A stretch of DNA of 64,000 nt from Jonesia denitrificans DSM 20603 (GCF_000024065.1 NC_013174.1:1240001-1304000); one strand, 5' to 3'. Shown: positions 8,034-16,390, counted from the first letter of the stretch. Notes: a model not told the origin generated them from the letters alone. Numbers and translations: made by a program.

Positions 8034-9248
8034 GTGCGAATCGACTTGTTGACCAGAGAATTTCCGCCCCACATCTACGGAGGGGCTGGTGTCCACGTTG
8101 CGGAACTGTCCCGCGTCCTGAGACAACACGCTGATGTGCGTGTTCACTGCTTTGATGGCCCCAGAACAGGAGACGAGTTCGACGGTGTCACCGGCTATCA
8201 CACCCCCGAACACCTGCGAGCAGCCAACCCGGCCCTAGCCACCATGGGGGTGGATCTTGCCATCGCCGCAGGGACAGCTGGCGCCGACCTCGTCCACTCC
8301 CACACCTGGTACACCAATTTTGCCGGGCACATCGCGTCCCTACTCCACGGGATCCCACATATTGTTTCCGCCCACTCCCTCGAACCGCTGCGCCCCTGGA
8401 AAGCAGAACAACTCGGTGGAGGGTACGCCCTGTCAAGCTGGATTGAAAAAACCGCTTACGAAGCAGCAGACGCCATCATCGCGGTGTCAGCAGGGATGCG
8501 CAACGACATCCTGCGTTCTTACCCTGACGTGGACCCTGACAAAGTCCATGTCATCCACAACGGCATTGACGTGAACTCCTGGGCCCCACCCACCCCAGAA
8601 CAACAATCAGAAACCGATGTTCTCGAACGGTACAAGATCAACCCCACACAACCTGGTGTCGTTTTTGTGGGACGCATCACCCGCCAAAAAGGTCTGCCCT
8701 ACCTCCTCCAAGCAGTCAGACACCTGCCAGACGACGTGCAAATCATCCTCTGCGCAGGGGCACCCGATACCCCGGACATTGCAGCTGAGGTCTCCAGCGC
8801 AGTCGCCGAACTCTCCCGCACGAGAAACGGTGTCATCTGGATCGAAGACATGCTGCCCCGCCACGAACTCATCACCGTCCTCAACGCCGCCAGCGTCTTT
8901 GTGTGCCCCAGCATTTACGAACCTTTAGGCATCGTTAACCTCGAAGCCATGGCTGTTGGACTACCCGTTGTGGGGTCCGCAACCGGTGGAATCCCCGAGG
9001 TGATCGTCGATGGAGAAACCGGATACCTCGTTCCCCTCGAACAACTCCATGACGGCACTGGGACCCCCTTGGACCCCGAGACCTTTGTTCGCGACTTGGC
9101 CCAGGCCCTAACCACAGTGCTTGACGACCCAGCCGCAGCAACACGTATGGGAAGCGCCGCGCGCACCCGAGTTGAGCAACACTTCTCCTGGGAAGCGATC
9201 GCCGAACGCACCATGGACCTGTACACACAGGTCATCGGTGCACACTAG
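8034..9248 (+). CDS. glgM: Glycogen synthase / maltose-1-phosphate synthase (GlgA/GlgM type, GT4)
   Basis: A 404-residue GT4 glycosyltransferase with MRIDLLTREFPPHIYGGAG at the N-terminus, a conserved SAHSLEPLRPWK segment and the C-terminal donor-binding region ending in SIYEPLGIVNLEAMA, where the EPLG glutamate binds nucleotide sugar. Actinobacterial proteins of this length divergent from glgC were first called GlgA; the mycobacterial relative makes alpha-maltose-1-phosphate from ADP-glucose and glucose-1-phosphate. I cannot separate the two activities from sequence alone. The GTG start opens directly on the family N-terminus. Confidence 0.85.
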   Translation: MRIDLLTREFPPHIYGGAGVHVAELSRVLRQHADVRVHCFDGPRTGDEFDGVTGYHTPEHLRAANPALATMGVDLAIAAGTAGADLVHSHTWYTNFAGHIASLLHGIPHIVSAHSLEPLRPWKAEQLGGGYALSSWIEKTAYEAADAIIAVSAGMRNDILRSYPDVDPDKVHVIHNGIDVNSWAPPTPEQQSETDVLERYKINPTQPGVVFVGRITRQKGLPYLLQAVRHLPDDVQIILCAGAPDTPDIAAEVSSAVAELSRTRNGVIWIEDMLPRHELITVLNAASVFVCPSIYEPLGIVNLEAMAVGLPVVGSATGGIPEVIVDGETGYLVPLEQLHDGTGTPLDPETFVRDLAQALTTVLDDPAAATRMGSAARTRVEQHFSWEAIAERTMDLYTQVIGAH

Positions 9249-9269
9249 GCACACCCGCCCAACCATGTT

Positions 9270-9299
9270 CCGCCCCACCGTGACACCACGGTGGGGCGG
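9270..9299 (+). terminator. Strong hairpin after glgM
   Basis: A perfect 13-base inverted repeat, CCGCCCCACCGTG (9270-9282) and CACGGTGGGGCGG (9287-9299), with a four-base loop, 20 bases after the glgM stop. No U-tract follows, so termination may be partial. Confidence 0.6.
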
Positions 9300-9365
9300 T
9301 GAACAACCTCACCACCCCACGACCGGTGAGATTTGCTAACCTCAACCCCAGGAACACACCACGTT

Positions 9366-9412
9366 CCCCGGACGAGGGGAGCCAGTACCCGGCGACGCGC
9401 AAAGACTGGCTC
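9366..9412 (+). promoter_or_regulatory. Guanidine-III riboswitch (mini-ykkC class)
   Basis: The leader contains CCGGACGAGG (9368-9377), then GAGCCAGTACCCGG (9380-9393), a short linker, and AAAGACTGGCTC (9401-9412). GAGCCAG pairs with CTGGCTC, and GTACCCGG and AGAC sit where the guanidine-III aptamer has its conserved elements; I recognise the pattern from the Thermobifida example. AGGA (9415-9418), the ribosome binding site of the first SMR gene, starts three bases after the aptamer, so control is probably at translation initiation. The downstream genes are SMR guanidinium exporters, the expected partners of this RNA class. Confidence 0.85.
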
Positions 9413-9425
9413 ACAGGACACCACC

Positions 9426-9743
9426 ATGCACTGGATCATTCTTGTCATCTCCGGGACACTCGAAGCGCTCTGGGCGACAGCGCTCGCAGATAGCGACGGT
9501 CTACGCCACCGCCGCGCCACGCTCGTCTTCATTGTCTCTGTCCTTGCCTCCACCGCAGGACTTGCCTACGCCATGACTGCCATCCCCACCGGAACCGCCT
9601 ACGCGATCTGGGTGGGTATTGGTACAGTCCTCACGGTTGTTGTCGCCGTGATACGACGCAGCGAAACCCTGACCTGGGTCAGAGCCCTACTCCTCCTGGG
9701 AATCGTCGCCGGTGTGGTGGGGTTAAAGGTGGCCTCATCATGA
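9426..9743 (+). CDS. SMR-family guanidinium exporter subunit 1 (Gdx/SugE-like)
   Basis: A 105-residue four-helix small multidrug resistance protein. The essential glutamate is in SGTLEALWATAL (about residue 13), and PTGTAYAIWVGIGT in helix 3 is characteristic of the Gdx/SugE branch rather than EmrE. ATG 9426 follows AGGA placed just outside the riboswitch. The stop overlaps the start of a second SMR gene, so the products probably form an antiparallel heterodimer. Export of guanidinium in exchange for protons is inferred from the upstream riboswitch and the Gdx signature. Confidence 0.88.
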   Translation: MHWIILVISGTLEALWATALADSDGLRHRRATLVFIVSVLASTAGLAYAMTAIPTGTAYAIWVGIGTVLTVVVAVIRRSETLTWVRALLLLGIVAGVVGLKVASS

Positions 9744-10162
9744 CCACTACCCCTACCCCACGCCGTGTCATCACCCACGTTCGTGAACACCTCACCGACA
9801 ACGCAGCCTGGGCGGTTCTCCTGCTTTCTGCAGCCCTCGAAGCGACCTGGGCTACTGCACTGGGCGCATCACAAGGATTCACCCACCTGGGACCAACCCT
9901 TCTCTTTGCCCTGACTGCACCTGCGTCAATGATCGGTCTGTCATTGGGTATGCTGCGCATCCCTGTGGGAACTGCCTACGCCGTGTGGACAGGACTTGGC
10001 GCAGTCCTCACCGTCGGTTACGCCGTAACAACCGGCACCGAACTACTGACCACGGCAAAAATCCTCGCGCTAGCCCTCATTGTGGGGTGCACCATCGGAC
10101 TAAAAGCCACCCACCCACACCCACCAGAACCACAACTCACAAGCACACCACCTACCCCATAG
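9740..10162 (+). CDS. SMR-family guanidinium exporter subunit 2 (Gdx/SugE-like)
   Basis: A 140-residue partner of the preceding SMR subunit. It has a polar N-terminal extension of about 22 residues before LLSAALEATWATALGAS, which carries the conserved glutamate, then PVGTAYAVWTGLGAV in helix 3, and a proline-rich C-terminal tail (HPHPPEPQLTSTPPTP). ATGA overlap with subunit 1 gives tight coupling. The length asymmetry is typical of heterodimeric SMR pairs, where extensions set opposite topologies. Its 3' end overlaps the end of the converging gene by 11 bases. Confidence 0.88.
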   Translation: MTTTPTPRRVITHVREHLTDNAAWAVLLLSAALEATWATALGASQGFTHLGPTLLFALTAPASMIGLSLGMLRIPVGTAYAVWTGLGAVLTVGYAVTTGTELLTTAKILALALIVGCTIGLKATHPHPPEPQLTSTPPTP

Positions 10163-10958
10163 CAAGCGGCGATAACAACGTCGCCGCTTCCATTGCCCTT
10201 CGAGCCCGCTCATCCAACGTCCGTAACACCGCTCGCCGAGACGCCGCCGCAGACGCAGACACCGCGCCCCCCTCATCGCGCGTGGCCACATCGACCACTG
10301 TCCGCAACCGGGCGGCACGCTCCAACACGCTGACCACCCTGGCAGATATATCCGGCGGCACCACCAATGACAGGTCAACTGGGTCACGCAACGTGTCCAC
10401 CACATCGGCAAACCACGGGGCACTGCGCGCCACATCAAGAGTCAGCAACGCCTCAGTCACCTCGTGCATCCCCGCCCGCAACTGACGGTCCGCATCAGCA
10501 ATAGACCCGCACGCACCCATCACCTGCAGTTCCCACCCCTCCGGCACGTCAACCGCATCCCACACCACCGACCACCCTGGTTCAATAGCCGAGCCAAACT
10601 GTTCCACCTGCGGAATCAAGGCAACGTTGGCAGGGGAGGGGCCAGCAAGCCGAACCAGCACAGCCTCCCCAGCCTCCGTGGCATGAGGAGCAATCGACGC
10701 CGGCACGCTCGATACATCCCCCGGAACCGGGCACACCGCCACACATGCAGCAACCCGATGCGCCCACCCTGTCAGAACCTGCGCTAACGACCCTGAAACC
10801 AACCCACGTACTTGATGCGGCTCATCGTCACCCACCACACCGCGCAACGCATCACCCATCCGTGCGGGGGCCGCACACACCCGCGGCAACCATAAAGCCA
10901 ACGACACCGACCGGGGAACTACCACTGCACCCTCAGAACCAAAGATCACATCACACAC
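10152..10958 (-). CDS. Conserved hypothetical protein, unknown function
   Basis: Encodes up to 268 residues from GTG 10958; GTG 10949 is also possible. I recognise no domain. It starts with VIFGSEGAVVVPRSVSLALWLPR, is alanine- and valine-rich with no clear membrane helix, and has an arginine/alanine-rich helical C-terminus (RRAVLRTLDERARRAMEAA). It is divergent from a lone ABC ATPase and converges on the SMR pair. Reading-frame integrity over 800 bases and normal codon use support a real gene. Confidence 0.6.
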   Translation of the reverse strand: MCDVIFGSEGAVVVPRSVSLALWLPRVCAAPARMGDALRGVVGDDEPHQVRGLVSGSLAQVLTGWAHRVAACVAVCPVPGDVSSVPASIAPHATEAGEAVLVRLAGPSPANVALIPQVEQFGSAIEPGWSVVWDAVDVPEGWELQVMGACGSIADADRQLRAGMHEVTEALLTLDVARSAPWFADVVDTLRDPVDLSLVVPPDISARVVSVLERAARLRTVVDVATRDEGGAVSASAAASRRAVLRTLDERARRAMEAATLLSPLAMG

Positions 10959-11015
10959 CGTAACCGCCGCTCACAATCACACCAAAACACCACGTCGGCC
11001 GATAGAGTGAGAACC

Positions 11016-11828
11016 ATGACCACGGTTCTTGAACTGCACAACGTCACTGTCCGCCGCGCAGAGAAAAACATCATTGACGATGTCACCTGGCAGGTCAAAG
11101 ACAACGAACGCTGGATTGTCCTTGGCCACAACGGGGCAGGGAAAACAACACTCATCCAACTCGCATCCGCCCGCATGCATCCCACCCAAGGAACAACCAC
11201 CATCCTTGGCGAACAACTCGGGTCAGTGGATGTGTTCGAACTGCGCCCCCGCATTGGCCTGGCCACCGCAGCACTTGCTGAACACATTCCTACCGAGGAA
11301 ACAGTCATCGATGCGGTCCTCACCGCAGCCTACGGAGTCACCGGACGTTGGCGTGAAGAATACGATGACCTAGACACCGAACGTGCACATGACCTCATGG
11401 CAGCGTTCCACGTTGACCACCTGGCGCAACGCACCTTTGGGACATTGTCAGAAGGTGAACGTAAACGTACGTTGATTGCCCGTTCCCTCATGGCGGACCC
11501 CGAACTCCTCCTCCTTGACGAACCTGCCGCAGGACTCGACGTTGCAGGACGTGAAGAACTCATTGCCGCGCTCAGCGAGCTTGCCGCCCACGAACTCTCA
11601 CCAGTGCTGATCCTGGTCACTCACCACGTTGAAGAAATCCCTCCTGGGTTCACCCATTTGCTGCTGCTCAAAGACGGACACATTCACGCAGCAGGCCCCC
11701 TGGAAGACACCTTGACCAGCGAGAACCTCACACAGGCTTTCGGTACTCCGCTCACCGTCACCAGGACCGGTAACCGGTACACCGCCGTGGCGACACCTGG
11801 ACAACGCAAGAACGGTCACCACGCCTGA
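11016..11828 (+). CDS. ABC transporter-type ATPase without adjacent permease
   Basis: A 270-residue single nucleotide-binding domain: Walker A GHNGAGKTT (about residues 36-44), signature LSEGERKR in place of LSGGQ, Walker B LLLLDEPAAGLD and an H-loop in LVTHHVEE. LSEGE signatures and this N-terminus resemble the ModF/YlmA-like group of stand-alone ATPases rather than importer ATPases. No permease lies next to it, so the role is unknown. ATG 11016 is preferred to GTG 11007 because the purine-rich GAGTGAGA then lies upstream. Confidence 0.8.
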   Translation: MTTVLELHNVTVRRAEKNIIDDVTWQVKDNERWIVLGHNGAGKTTLIQLASARMHPTQGTTTILGEQLGSVDVFELRPRIGLATAALAEHIPTEETVIDAVLTAAYGVTGRWREEYDDLDTERAHDLMAAFHVDHLAQRTFGTLSEGERKRTLIARSLMADPELLLLDEPAAGLDVAGREELIAALSELAAHELSPVLILVTHHVEEIPPGFTHLLLLKDGHIHAAGPLEDTLTSENLTQAFGTPLTVTRTGNRYTAVATPGQRKNGHHA

Positions 11829-11899
11829 TCAACACAGTGGGAGCAGTCCCCACCTCCATGCCTGTGGATAACCAAAAAGATGATGTACCCCCTGGGTAA

Positions 11900-11919
11900 A
11901 GTGACGTAGATTAGTCACT
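11900..11919. promoter_or_regulatory. Inverted repeat upstream of nfeD-like gene
   Basis: AGTGAC (11900-11905) and GTCACT (11914-11919) form a perfect dyad around an eight-base centre that contains TAGATT, a possible -10 element. The 192-base gap between the ABC ATPase and the NfeD gene otherwise shows only a small hairpin near 11837-11852. A repressor operator overlapping a promoter is possible; no regulator is assigned. Confidence 0.35.
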
Positions 11920-12020
11920 CAAGAAACATTCAAAAACGCAGGGAACACAACGGTTGTGACCTCACGCCACAGCTGGCGGCCCACAACCACCACATCCTGC
12001 ACAGACATATGGAGGCGAAC

Positions 12021-12449
12021 ATGGACTGGTGGATTTGGCTCATTGTGGCCATCGTGCTCGTCGTTGTCGAAATGCTCACCCTCGACCTGGTGTTGCTCAT
12101 GATCGCAGGCGGTGCATTGGCTGCCGCCCTCGCCTCTGGGTTAGGTGTGGACAACCTCCTTGTTCAAGGGCTCATATGGGCAGTTGTGTCACTACTGCTC
12201 TTAGGAACAGCGCGCAGATGGATGCTCGAACGGTTCCGGGGGCGCGACACACTCAGCGAAACAAACGTGCACTCCTACGTGGGGAAGGCAGCACAAACCC
12301 TCACCGACGTCACTATGACCAGCGGACGCGTCAAGTTCCACGGCGAGGTCTGGAGCGCACGCACCGCAACTGGGCAAGTACCCCCACACACCACAGTCAC
12401 GGTTGTTGCCATTGATGGGGCAACAGCGATCGTTGAGCCACTGGCTTAA
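12021..12449 (+). CDS. NfeD-like membrane protein
   Basis: A 142-residue protein with two or three N-terminal helices (about residues 3-25, 28-47 and 52-68) and a soluble C-terminal domain of the NfeD OB-fold type (YVGKAAQTLTDVTMTSGRVKFHGEVWSARTATGQVPPHTTVTVVAIDG). ATG 12021 is chosen over ATG 12009 because GGAGG lies six bases before it. It is followed by an SPFH protein; NfeD-stomatin pairs are a conserved operon in which NfeD helps organise or anchor the SPFH oligomer in the membrane. Confidence 0.85.
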   Translation: MDWWIWLIVAIVLVVVEMLTLDLVLLMIAGGALAAALASGLGVDNLLVQGLIWAVVSLLLLGTARRWMLERFRGRDTLSETNVHSYVGKAAQTLTDVTMTSGRVKFHGEVWSARTATGQVPPHTTVTVVAIDGATAIVEPLA

Positions 12450-12491
12450 CCCCTTCTTTCCCCACCCCCACCACGATAGAAAGCAGAGCAC

Positions 12492-13703
12492 ATGGAACTG
12501 GCAATTATTGGTCTCATCGCGCTCGCGATCCTCGTTATCACGGTGCTGTTCAAGGCCGTGCGGATCGTCCCTCAAACCGTTGCACTCATTGTGGAACGCC
12601 TGGGACGCTACCACCGGACGATGGACGCGGGTCTTCACTTCTTGGTCCCCTTTGTGGACCGTGTCCGCGCTGGCGTGGACTTGCGTGAACAGGTTGTGTC
12701 CTTTCCGCCACAGCCGGTTATTACCTCTGACAACCTTGTTGTCTCCATCGACTCGGTGATCTACTTCCAGGTCACTGACCCCAAGTCCGCCGTCTACGAG
12801 ATCGCGAACTACATCACTGCGATTGAACAGCTCACGGTGACCACCCTTCGTAACGTCATTGGTTCCATGGACCTGGAACAAACTCTGACTTCCCGTGACC
12901 AGATCAACGGACAACTTCGTGGCGTCCTTGACGAGGCAACCGGACGCTGGGGTATTCGCGTGAACCGCGTGGAACTCAAAGCAATTGACCCACCGGCATC
13001 TGTTCAAGGTTCCATGGAACAACAGATGCGCGCTGAGCGTGACCGCCGCGCGGCGATCCTCACCGCTGAAGGTGTGAAACAGTCACAAATCCTCACCGCT
13101 GAAGGTGAAAAACAGGCTGCGATTTTGCGTGCTGAAGGTGAAGCACAGTCCGCGATTTTGCGTGCTGAAGGTGAAGCACGTGCCATCCTTCAGGTGTTTG
13201 ACGCGATCCACGAAGGTGACGCTGACCCCAAGCTTCTGGCCTACCAATACCTGCAGAAACTGCCAGAAATCGCCAACGGTTCCTCGTCGAAGATGTGGAT
13301 TGTGCCAGCCGAGTTCACCACAGCTCTCAACGGGATCGCCTCCGGGTTTGGTGGAACCGCCCCAGAACCGGTGGACCCGCAAGCATTTGCCGGCACGAAA
13401 GATGCTGAAGGGCGCCGAGCACGCCGCGAACGCCTCGAAAAGGGGTTCGGGCTTACCGACCCAACTGAAGCGTTGGAAGAAGCTCGCCGTCAAGCAGAAG
13501 CTGCCCGCGCAGATGCCACCACGGCAGGCACCCGCTCTGGGCGTCCCGCTAACCCGCGCAGCACGGTGGGGCAAAACCCTGACGAGGCACCGAACAATGG
13601 CACCGGTCAAAACTTTGCGCCACCAGCACCACGGCCAGTCACACCCCCGCAAAGTCCAGATCAAGGCCAGCAACCACCGGCGCCTCCCGCACCTCAGCAG
13701 TAA
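12492..13703 (+). CDS. SPFH/band 7 (stomatin-like) membrane protein
   Basis: A 403-residue protein with an N-terminal membrane anchor (about residues 2-22), an SPFH domain (VPQTVALIVERLGRYHRTMD to about residue 180) and a helical region with repeated (I/A)L(R/T)AEGE units at about residues 190-235, typical of the oligomerising coiled coil of QmcA/stomatin proteins. The last 100 residues are low-complexity and rich in Pro, Gln and Ala. With the upstream NfeD it probably forms a membrane microdomain scaffold. The repeated AEGE codons also make short direct DNA repeats at 13066-13180. Confidence 0.87.
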   Translation: MELAIIGLIALAILVITVLFKAVRIVPQTVALIVERLGRYHRTMDAGLHFLVPFVDRVRAGVDLREQVVSFPPQPVITSDNLVVSIDSVIYFQVTDPKSAVYEIANYITAIEQLTVTTLRNVIGSMDLEQTLTSRDQINGQLRGVLDEATGRWGIRVNRVELKAIDPPASVQGSMEQQMRAERDRRAAILTAEGVKQSQILTAEGEKQAAILRAEGEAQSAILRAEGEARAILQVFDAIHEGDADPKLLAYQYLQKLPEIANGSSSKMWIVPAEFTTALNGIASGFGGTAPEPVDPQAFAGTKDAEGRRARRERLEKGFGLTDPTEALEEARRQAEAARADATTAGTRSGRPANPRSTVGQNPDEAPNNGTGQNFAPPAPRPVTPPQSPDQGQQPPAPPAPQQ

Positions 13704-13746
13704 TACACTGTCGAGCACGCATCGAGGCTGACAGGTCAGCACACCA

Positions 13747-13778
13747 CGAACGGGTGACCAGCATTGGTCACCCGTTCG
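13747..13778 (+). terminator. Rho-independent terminator after SPFH gene
   Basis: CGAACGGGTGACC (13747-13759) pairs with GGTCACCCGTTCG (13766-13778) around a six-base loop, followed by CTTGTTCT. It separates the nfeD-SPFH transcript from the methyltransferase gene. Confidence 0.8.
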
Positions 13779-13812
13779 CTTGTTCTCCCGTCAATAAGGA
13801 ACAATAGGCTGC

Positions 13813-14661
13813 GTGCTTGAACCCATCACGTCCACCACTGACCCCCGCCTCGAGGAATACACCAACCTCACTGACATGAGGTTACGATCCCGCTTTGAAC
13901 CAGAACGAGGTGTGTATATCGCAGAATCAGCGACTGTGATCTCTCGGGCTATCACAGCTGGGCACGCTCCTCGGTCCTTCCTCATGTCACCCAAGTGGGT
14001 GGAGCAGATGACACCACTGATGGATCAGTTCCCGAACATTCCCGCCTATGTGGGAGCCCCCGGGTTGTTAGAAGAACTCACTGGTTTCAATGTTCACCGT
14101 GGCGCGCTGGCTTCCATGCACCGCCCGGCTCTTCCTTCACTTGACGACTTCATGACAAGGATTACGAGGACCCACCAACCCAATGCGTTGGGAATCGACG
14201 GTCAATCAGCACGTTCTCGTATTGCTGTGCTGGATGGCATCATTGACCACACAAACCTTGGGGCAATCATCCGGTCCTGTGCGGCGCTTGGCGTGGACGG
14301 GATAATCGTCAACCACACCAGCGCTGACCCGCTGTACCGGCGTGCGATTCGAGTGTCCATGGGCACTGTATTCCAAGTGCCCTGGACCAGGGCGAACAAC
14401 CTTATCGAGGTACTTGATCTGCTCCATGAAGCGCACTACACCACCGCTGCACTCGCTTTGAGCGACAATGCGATCACGTTGGACCAATTCAACGCAGAAA
14501 ACCACGACAAGGTTGCGTTCTTATTTGGAAATGAAGGACACGGCCTGAGCGACCGCACGCTCGCGACCGTGTCCCGGGTTGTCACTATTCCGATGGCGGG
14601 CGACGTGGATTCCCTCAACGTTGCCGCAACAAGCGCTCTGGTCTTTTACGCAACCCGGTAA
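13813..14661 (+). CDS. TrmH/SpoU-family RNA 2'-O-methyltransferase
   Basis: A 282-residue SPOUT methyltransferase, about residues 135-282 being the catalytic domain. Motif 1 is DHTNLGAIIRSCAALGVDG, motif 2 is FLFGNEGHGLS and motif 3 is VTIPMAGDVDSLNVAATSALV, which contains the asparagine and serine of the knotted AdoMet pocket. The N-terminal 110 residues match the substrate-binding domain of TsnR/RlmB-like enzymes. Whether rRNA or tRNA is the target is not clear. The GTG start has TAGG six bases upstream. Confidence 0.85.
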   Translation: MLEPITSTTDPRLEEYTNLTDMRLRSRFEPERGVYIAESATVISRAITAGHAPRSFLMSPKWVEQMTPLMDQFPNIPAYVGAPGLLEELTGFNVHRGALASMHRPALPSLDDFMTRITRTHQPNALGIDGQSARSRIAVLDGIIDHTNLGAIIRSCAALGVDGIIVNHTSADPLYRRAIRVSMGTVFQVPWTRANNLIEVLDLLHEAHYTTAALALSDNAITLDQFNAENHDKVAFLFGNEGHGLSDRTLATVSRVVTIPMAGDVDSLNVAATSALVFYATR

Positions 14662-14696
14662 CGCTCCAGCTTCCATCCCAAGAAGTGAACGTGCAG

Positions 14697-14726
14697 TTCA
14701 CCAGGGGTGAGAAAAGGGAGTACAGT
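14697..14726 (+). promoter_or_regulatory. Possible promoter of the thi operon
   Basis: TTCACC (14697-14702) and TACAGT (14721-14726) are spaced by 18 bases and lie just before the TPP aptamer, placing a start site near 14733. The -35 match is partial. Confidence 0.4.
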
Positions 14727-14733
14727 AAACAGC

Positions 14734-14812
14734 ACGGACACGGGGTGCCCCCATTGGGGCTGAGATCACACCCGTTGAACCTGATCTAGTTCGTACTAGC
14801 GAAGGGAATGTC
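14734..14812 (+). promoter_or_regulatory. TPP riboswitch (THI box)
   Basis: All conserved THI-box blocks are present: CGGGGTGCC, GGGGCTGAGA, ACCCGTTGAACCTGATCT and TAGCGAAGGGAA. GACA (14737-14740) can pair with TGTC (14809-14812) to form P1. The GAAGGGA at 14801-14807 is both part of the aptamer and the only good ribosome binding site for thiM, so TPP binding would hide it. The genes that follow (thiM, thiE, thiD-tenA) are a thiamine salvage and assembly operon, the expected target. Confidence 0.96.
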
Positions 14813-14816
14813 GCGG

Positions 14817-15647
14817 ATGTTTGACGCGCTTTCACACACTCTTTATCATCCCTCAACAATCGCGCACACAGCGGTGGAGCTCCTGGATAGGGTGCGAGCC
14901 ACCACGCCACTTGTGCACTGTCTGACCAACTCGGTCGTCACTGGATTTACTGCCAACGCTCTGCTGGCGGTGGGAGCAACACCTGCCATGGTGGATTTAC
15001 CCGGTGAAGCAGGCCCGTTTGCTTCGGTGGCCGATGCGATCCTCATCAACCTGGGTACCCCGCACGCCGCACACCGTGACGCGATGCTCGAGGCCGTCCA
15101 GGTGGCCCGCACTCACGGTACGCCGTGGGTTCTTGACCCGGTGGCAGTGGGCATACTTCCGATCCGCACGGCCCTTGCCGACCAACTACGAGGCGAACAT
15201 CCCACAGCGATCCGGGGGAACGCATCGGAAATTATGGCGCTAGCGGGCGCGGGAAGCGGGGGGCGAGGCACCGACGCCACGCATAGTGTGGCGGACGCAC
15301 AACACGCGGCCCGCACTCTTGCCCACAGTACTGGTGGTGTTGTCGCCGTGTCTGGTCCCACTGATTTCATTACAGACGGTGACCGCGATATTTATTTAGG
15401 TAATGGTCACCGGTTTTTGACTACCATCACCGGGGGTGGGTGTGCTTTAGGTGCAGTGACTGCCGCGTTCTTGGCTGTGCACGACACCCCGCTTCTTGCG
15501 GTCACCGGGGCGCACATGGTGTACACGATTGCCGCACAACGAGCTGCCGACAAAGCACACGGACCAGGGTCCTTTCAGGTGGCGTTCCTTGATGAGCTTG
15601 CCACCGTGACGGGGGATGCCATTGTGGCGGAGGCGATCATCTCATGA
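14817..15647 (+). CDS. thiM: Hydroxyethylthiazole kinase ThiM
   Basis: A 276-residue ribokinase-fold enzyme that phosphorylates hydroxyethylthiazole for thiamine salvage. It has PLVHCLTNSVVTGFTANALLAVGATPAM near the N-terminus, PWVLDPVAVG, and the phosphate-binding TITGGGCALGAVTAAFLAV, whose GGGC cysteine is typical. ATG 14808 is in frame but lies within P1 of the riboswitch with no space after GAAGGGA; ATG 14817 has that sequence about ten bases upstream and is preferred. The stop overlaps thiE. Confidence 0.93.
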   Translation: MFDALSHTLYHPSTIAHTAVELLDRVRATTPLVHCLTNSVVTGFTANALLAVGATPAMVDLPGEAGPFASVADAILINLGTPHAAHRDAMLEAVQVARTHGTPWVLDPVAVGILPIRTALADQLRGEHPTAIRGNASEIMALAGAGSGGRGTDATHSVADAQHAARTLAHSTGGVVAVSGPTDFITDGDRDIYLGNGHRFLTTITGGGCALGAVTAAFLAVHDTPLLAVTGAHMVYTIAAQRAADKAHGPGSFQVAFLDELATVTGDAIVAEAIIS

Positions 15648-16390
15648 CGACCCAACCACGAACAGTACCCCCGACAACCTGGGCCTTGAATGAGGTATTA
15701 CGGGTGTGTGTGGTGCTGGATGAGAGTCATTGCGCAGCTGCGGGTAGGAGCGTGACCCAGACGGTTGCGGACGCGGTTGCGGGTGGCGCCACCATGATTC
15801 AAGTGCGGGCCAAAAACGCTGATGACCGAGAGTTTTACTCACTGATTGCGCACGTGTGCGCAGTTGTCGATGGGCAAGTCCCCGTCCTGGTCAACGACCG
15901 GGTGGATCTGTTCCTTGCGGCACGGATGGACACGATGGCGGTTGCTGGGGTTCATGTGGGCCAGCGTGACCTGCCGGTGAGCGTGGTGCGCCGGTTGGTG
16001 GGGCAGCACGCACTGATTGGAGTGAGCGCATCACGGAAAGAGGAAATCAGGAGCGCTAGCCACGATTGGGCAGCAGTGTCTTACATCGGGTTGGGTGCGT
16101 TGCATGCAACCGGAACAAAAGCTGATGCTCCTGCCCCGTTAGGGCTTGAAGCGGTGGCCCAGCGCATTGAATTAGCGACCGTCCCGACTGTGGTGATCGG
16201 TGGGATTACGGTGGCTGATGTGCCAGCTGTTCGGGCGGTAGGTGCTGCAGGTGTGGCGGTGTCGTCTGCGGTGTGTGGTGCCCGTGACGCGGTCGCAGCT
16301 GCGGCACAGTTTCGGAGCGCCTGGGATGGGACGCCCGTCGGGGTTGGCAAACAAGAAGGACACACAACAACAGCAGGGGGCTCACAATGA
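15644..16390 (+). CDS. thiE: Thiamine-phosphate synthase ThiE
   Basis: A 248-residue TIM-barrel enzyme that joins HMP-pyrophosphate and thiazole phosphate. MIQVRAKNADDREF, LVNDRVDLFLAARMDTMAVAGVHVGQRDLPV, IGVSASRKEE, YIGLGALHATGTKADA and VVIGGITVADVPAVRAVGAAGVAVSSAV cover the phosphate- and pyrimidine-binding loops. The C-terminus has a polar extension of about 25 residues. ATGA overlaps join it to thiM upstream and to the thiD-tenA fusion downstream, so the operon is fully coupled under the TPP riboswitch. Confidence 0.93.
   Translation: MTTQPRTVPPTTWALNEVLRVCVVLDESHCAAAGRSVTQTVADAVAGGATMIQVRAKNADDREFYSLIAHVCAVVDGQVPVLVNDRVDLFLAARMDTMAVAGVHVGQRDLPVSVVRRLVGQHALIGVSASRKEEIRSASHDWAAVSYIGLGALHATGTKADAPAPLGLEAVAQRIELATVPTVVIGGITVADVPAVRAVGAAGVAVSSAVCGARDAVAAAAQFRSAWDGTPVGVGKQEGHTTTAGGSQ

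Noticed and set aside
13066-13180. Direct repeats inside the SPFH gene as a possible mobile or regulatory repeat
   Set aside because: They are in-frame and encode the repeated AEGE heptads of the family's coiled coil, so they are explained by the protein.
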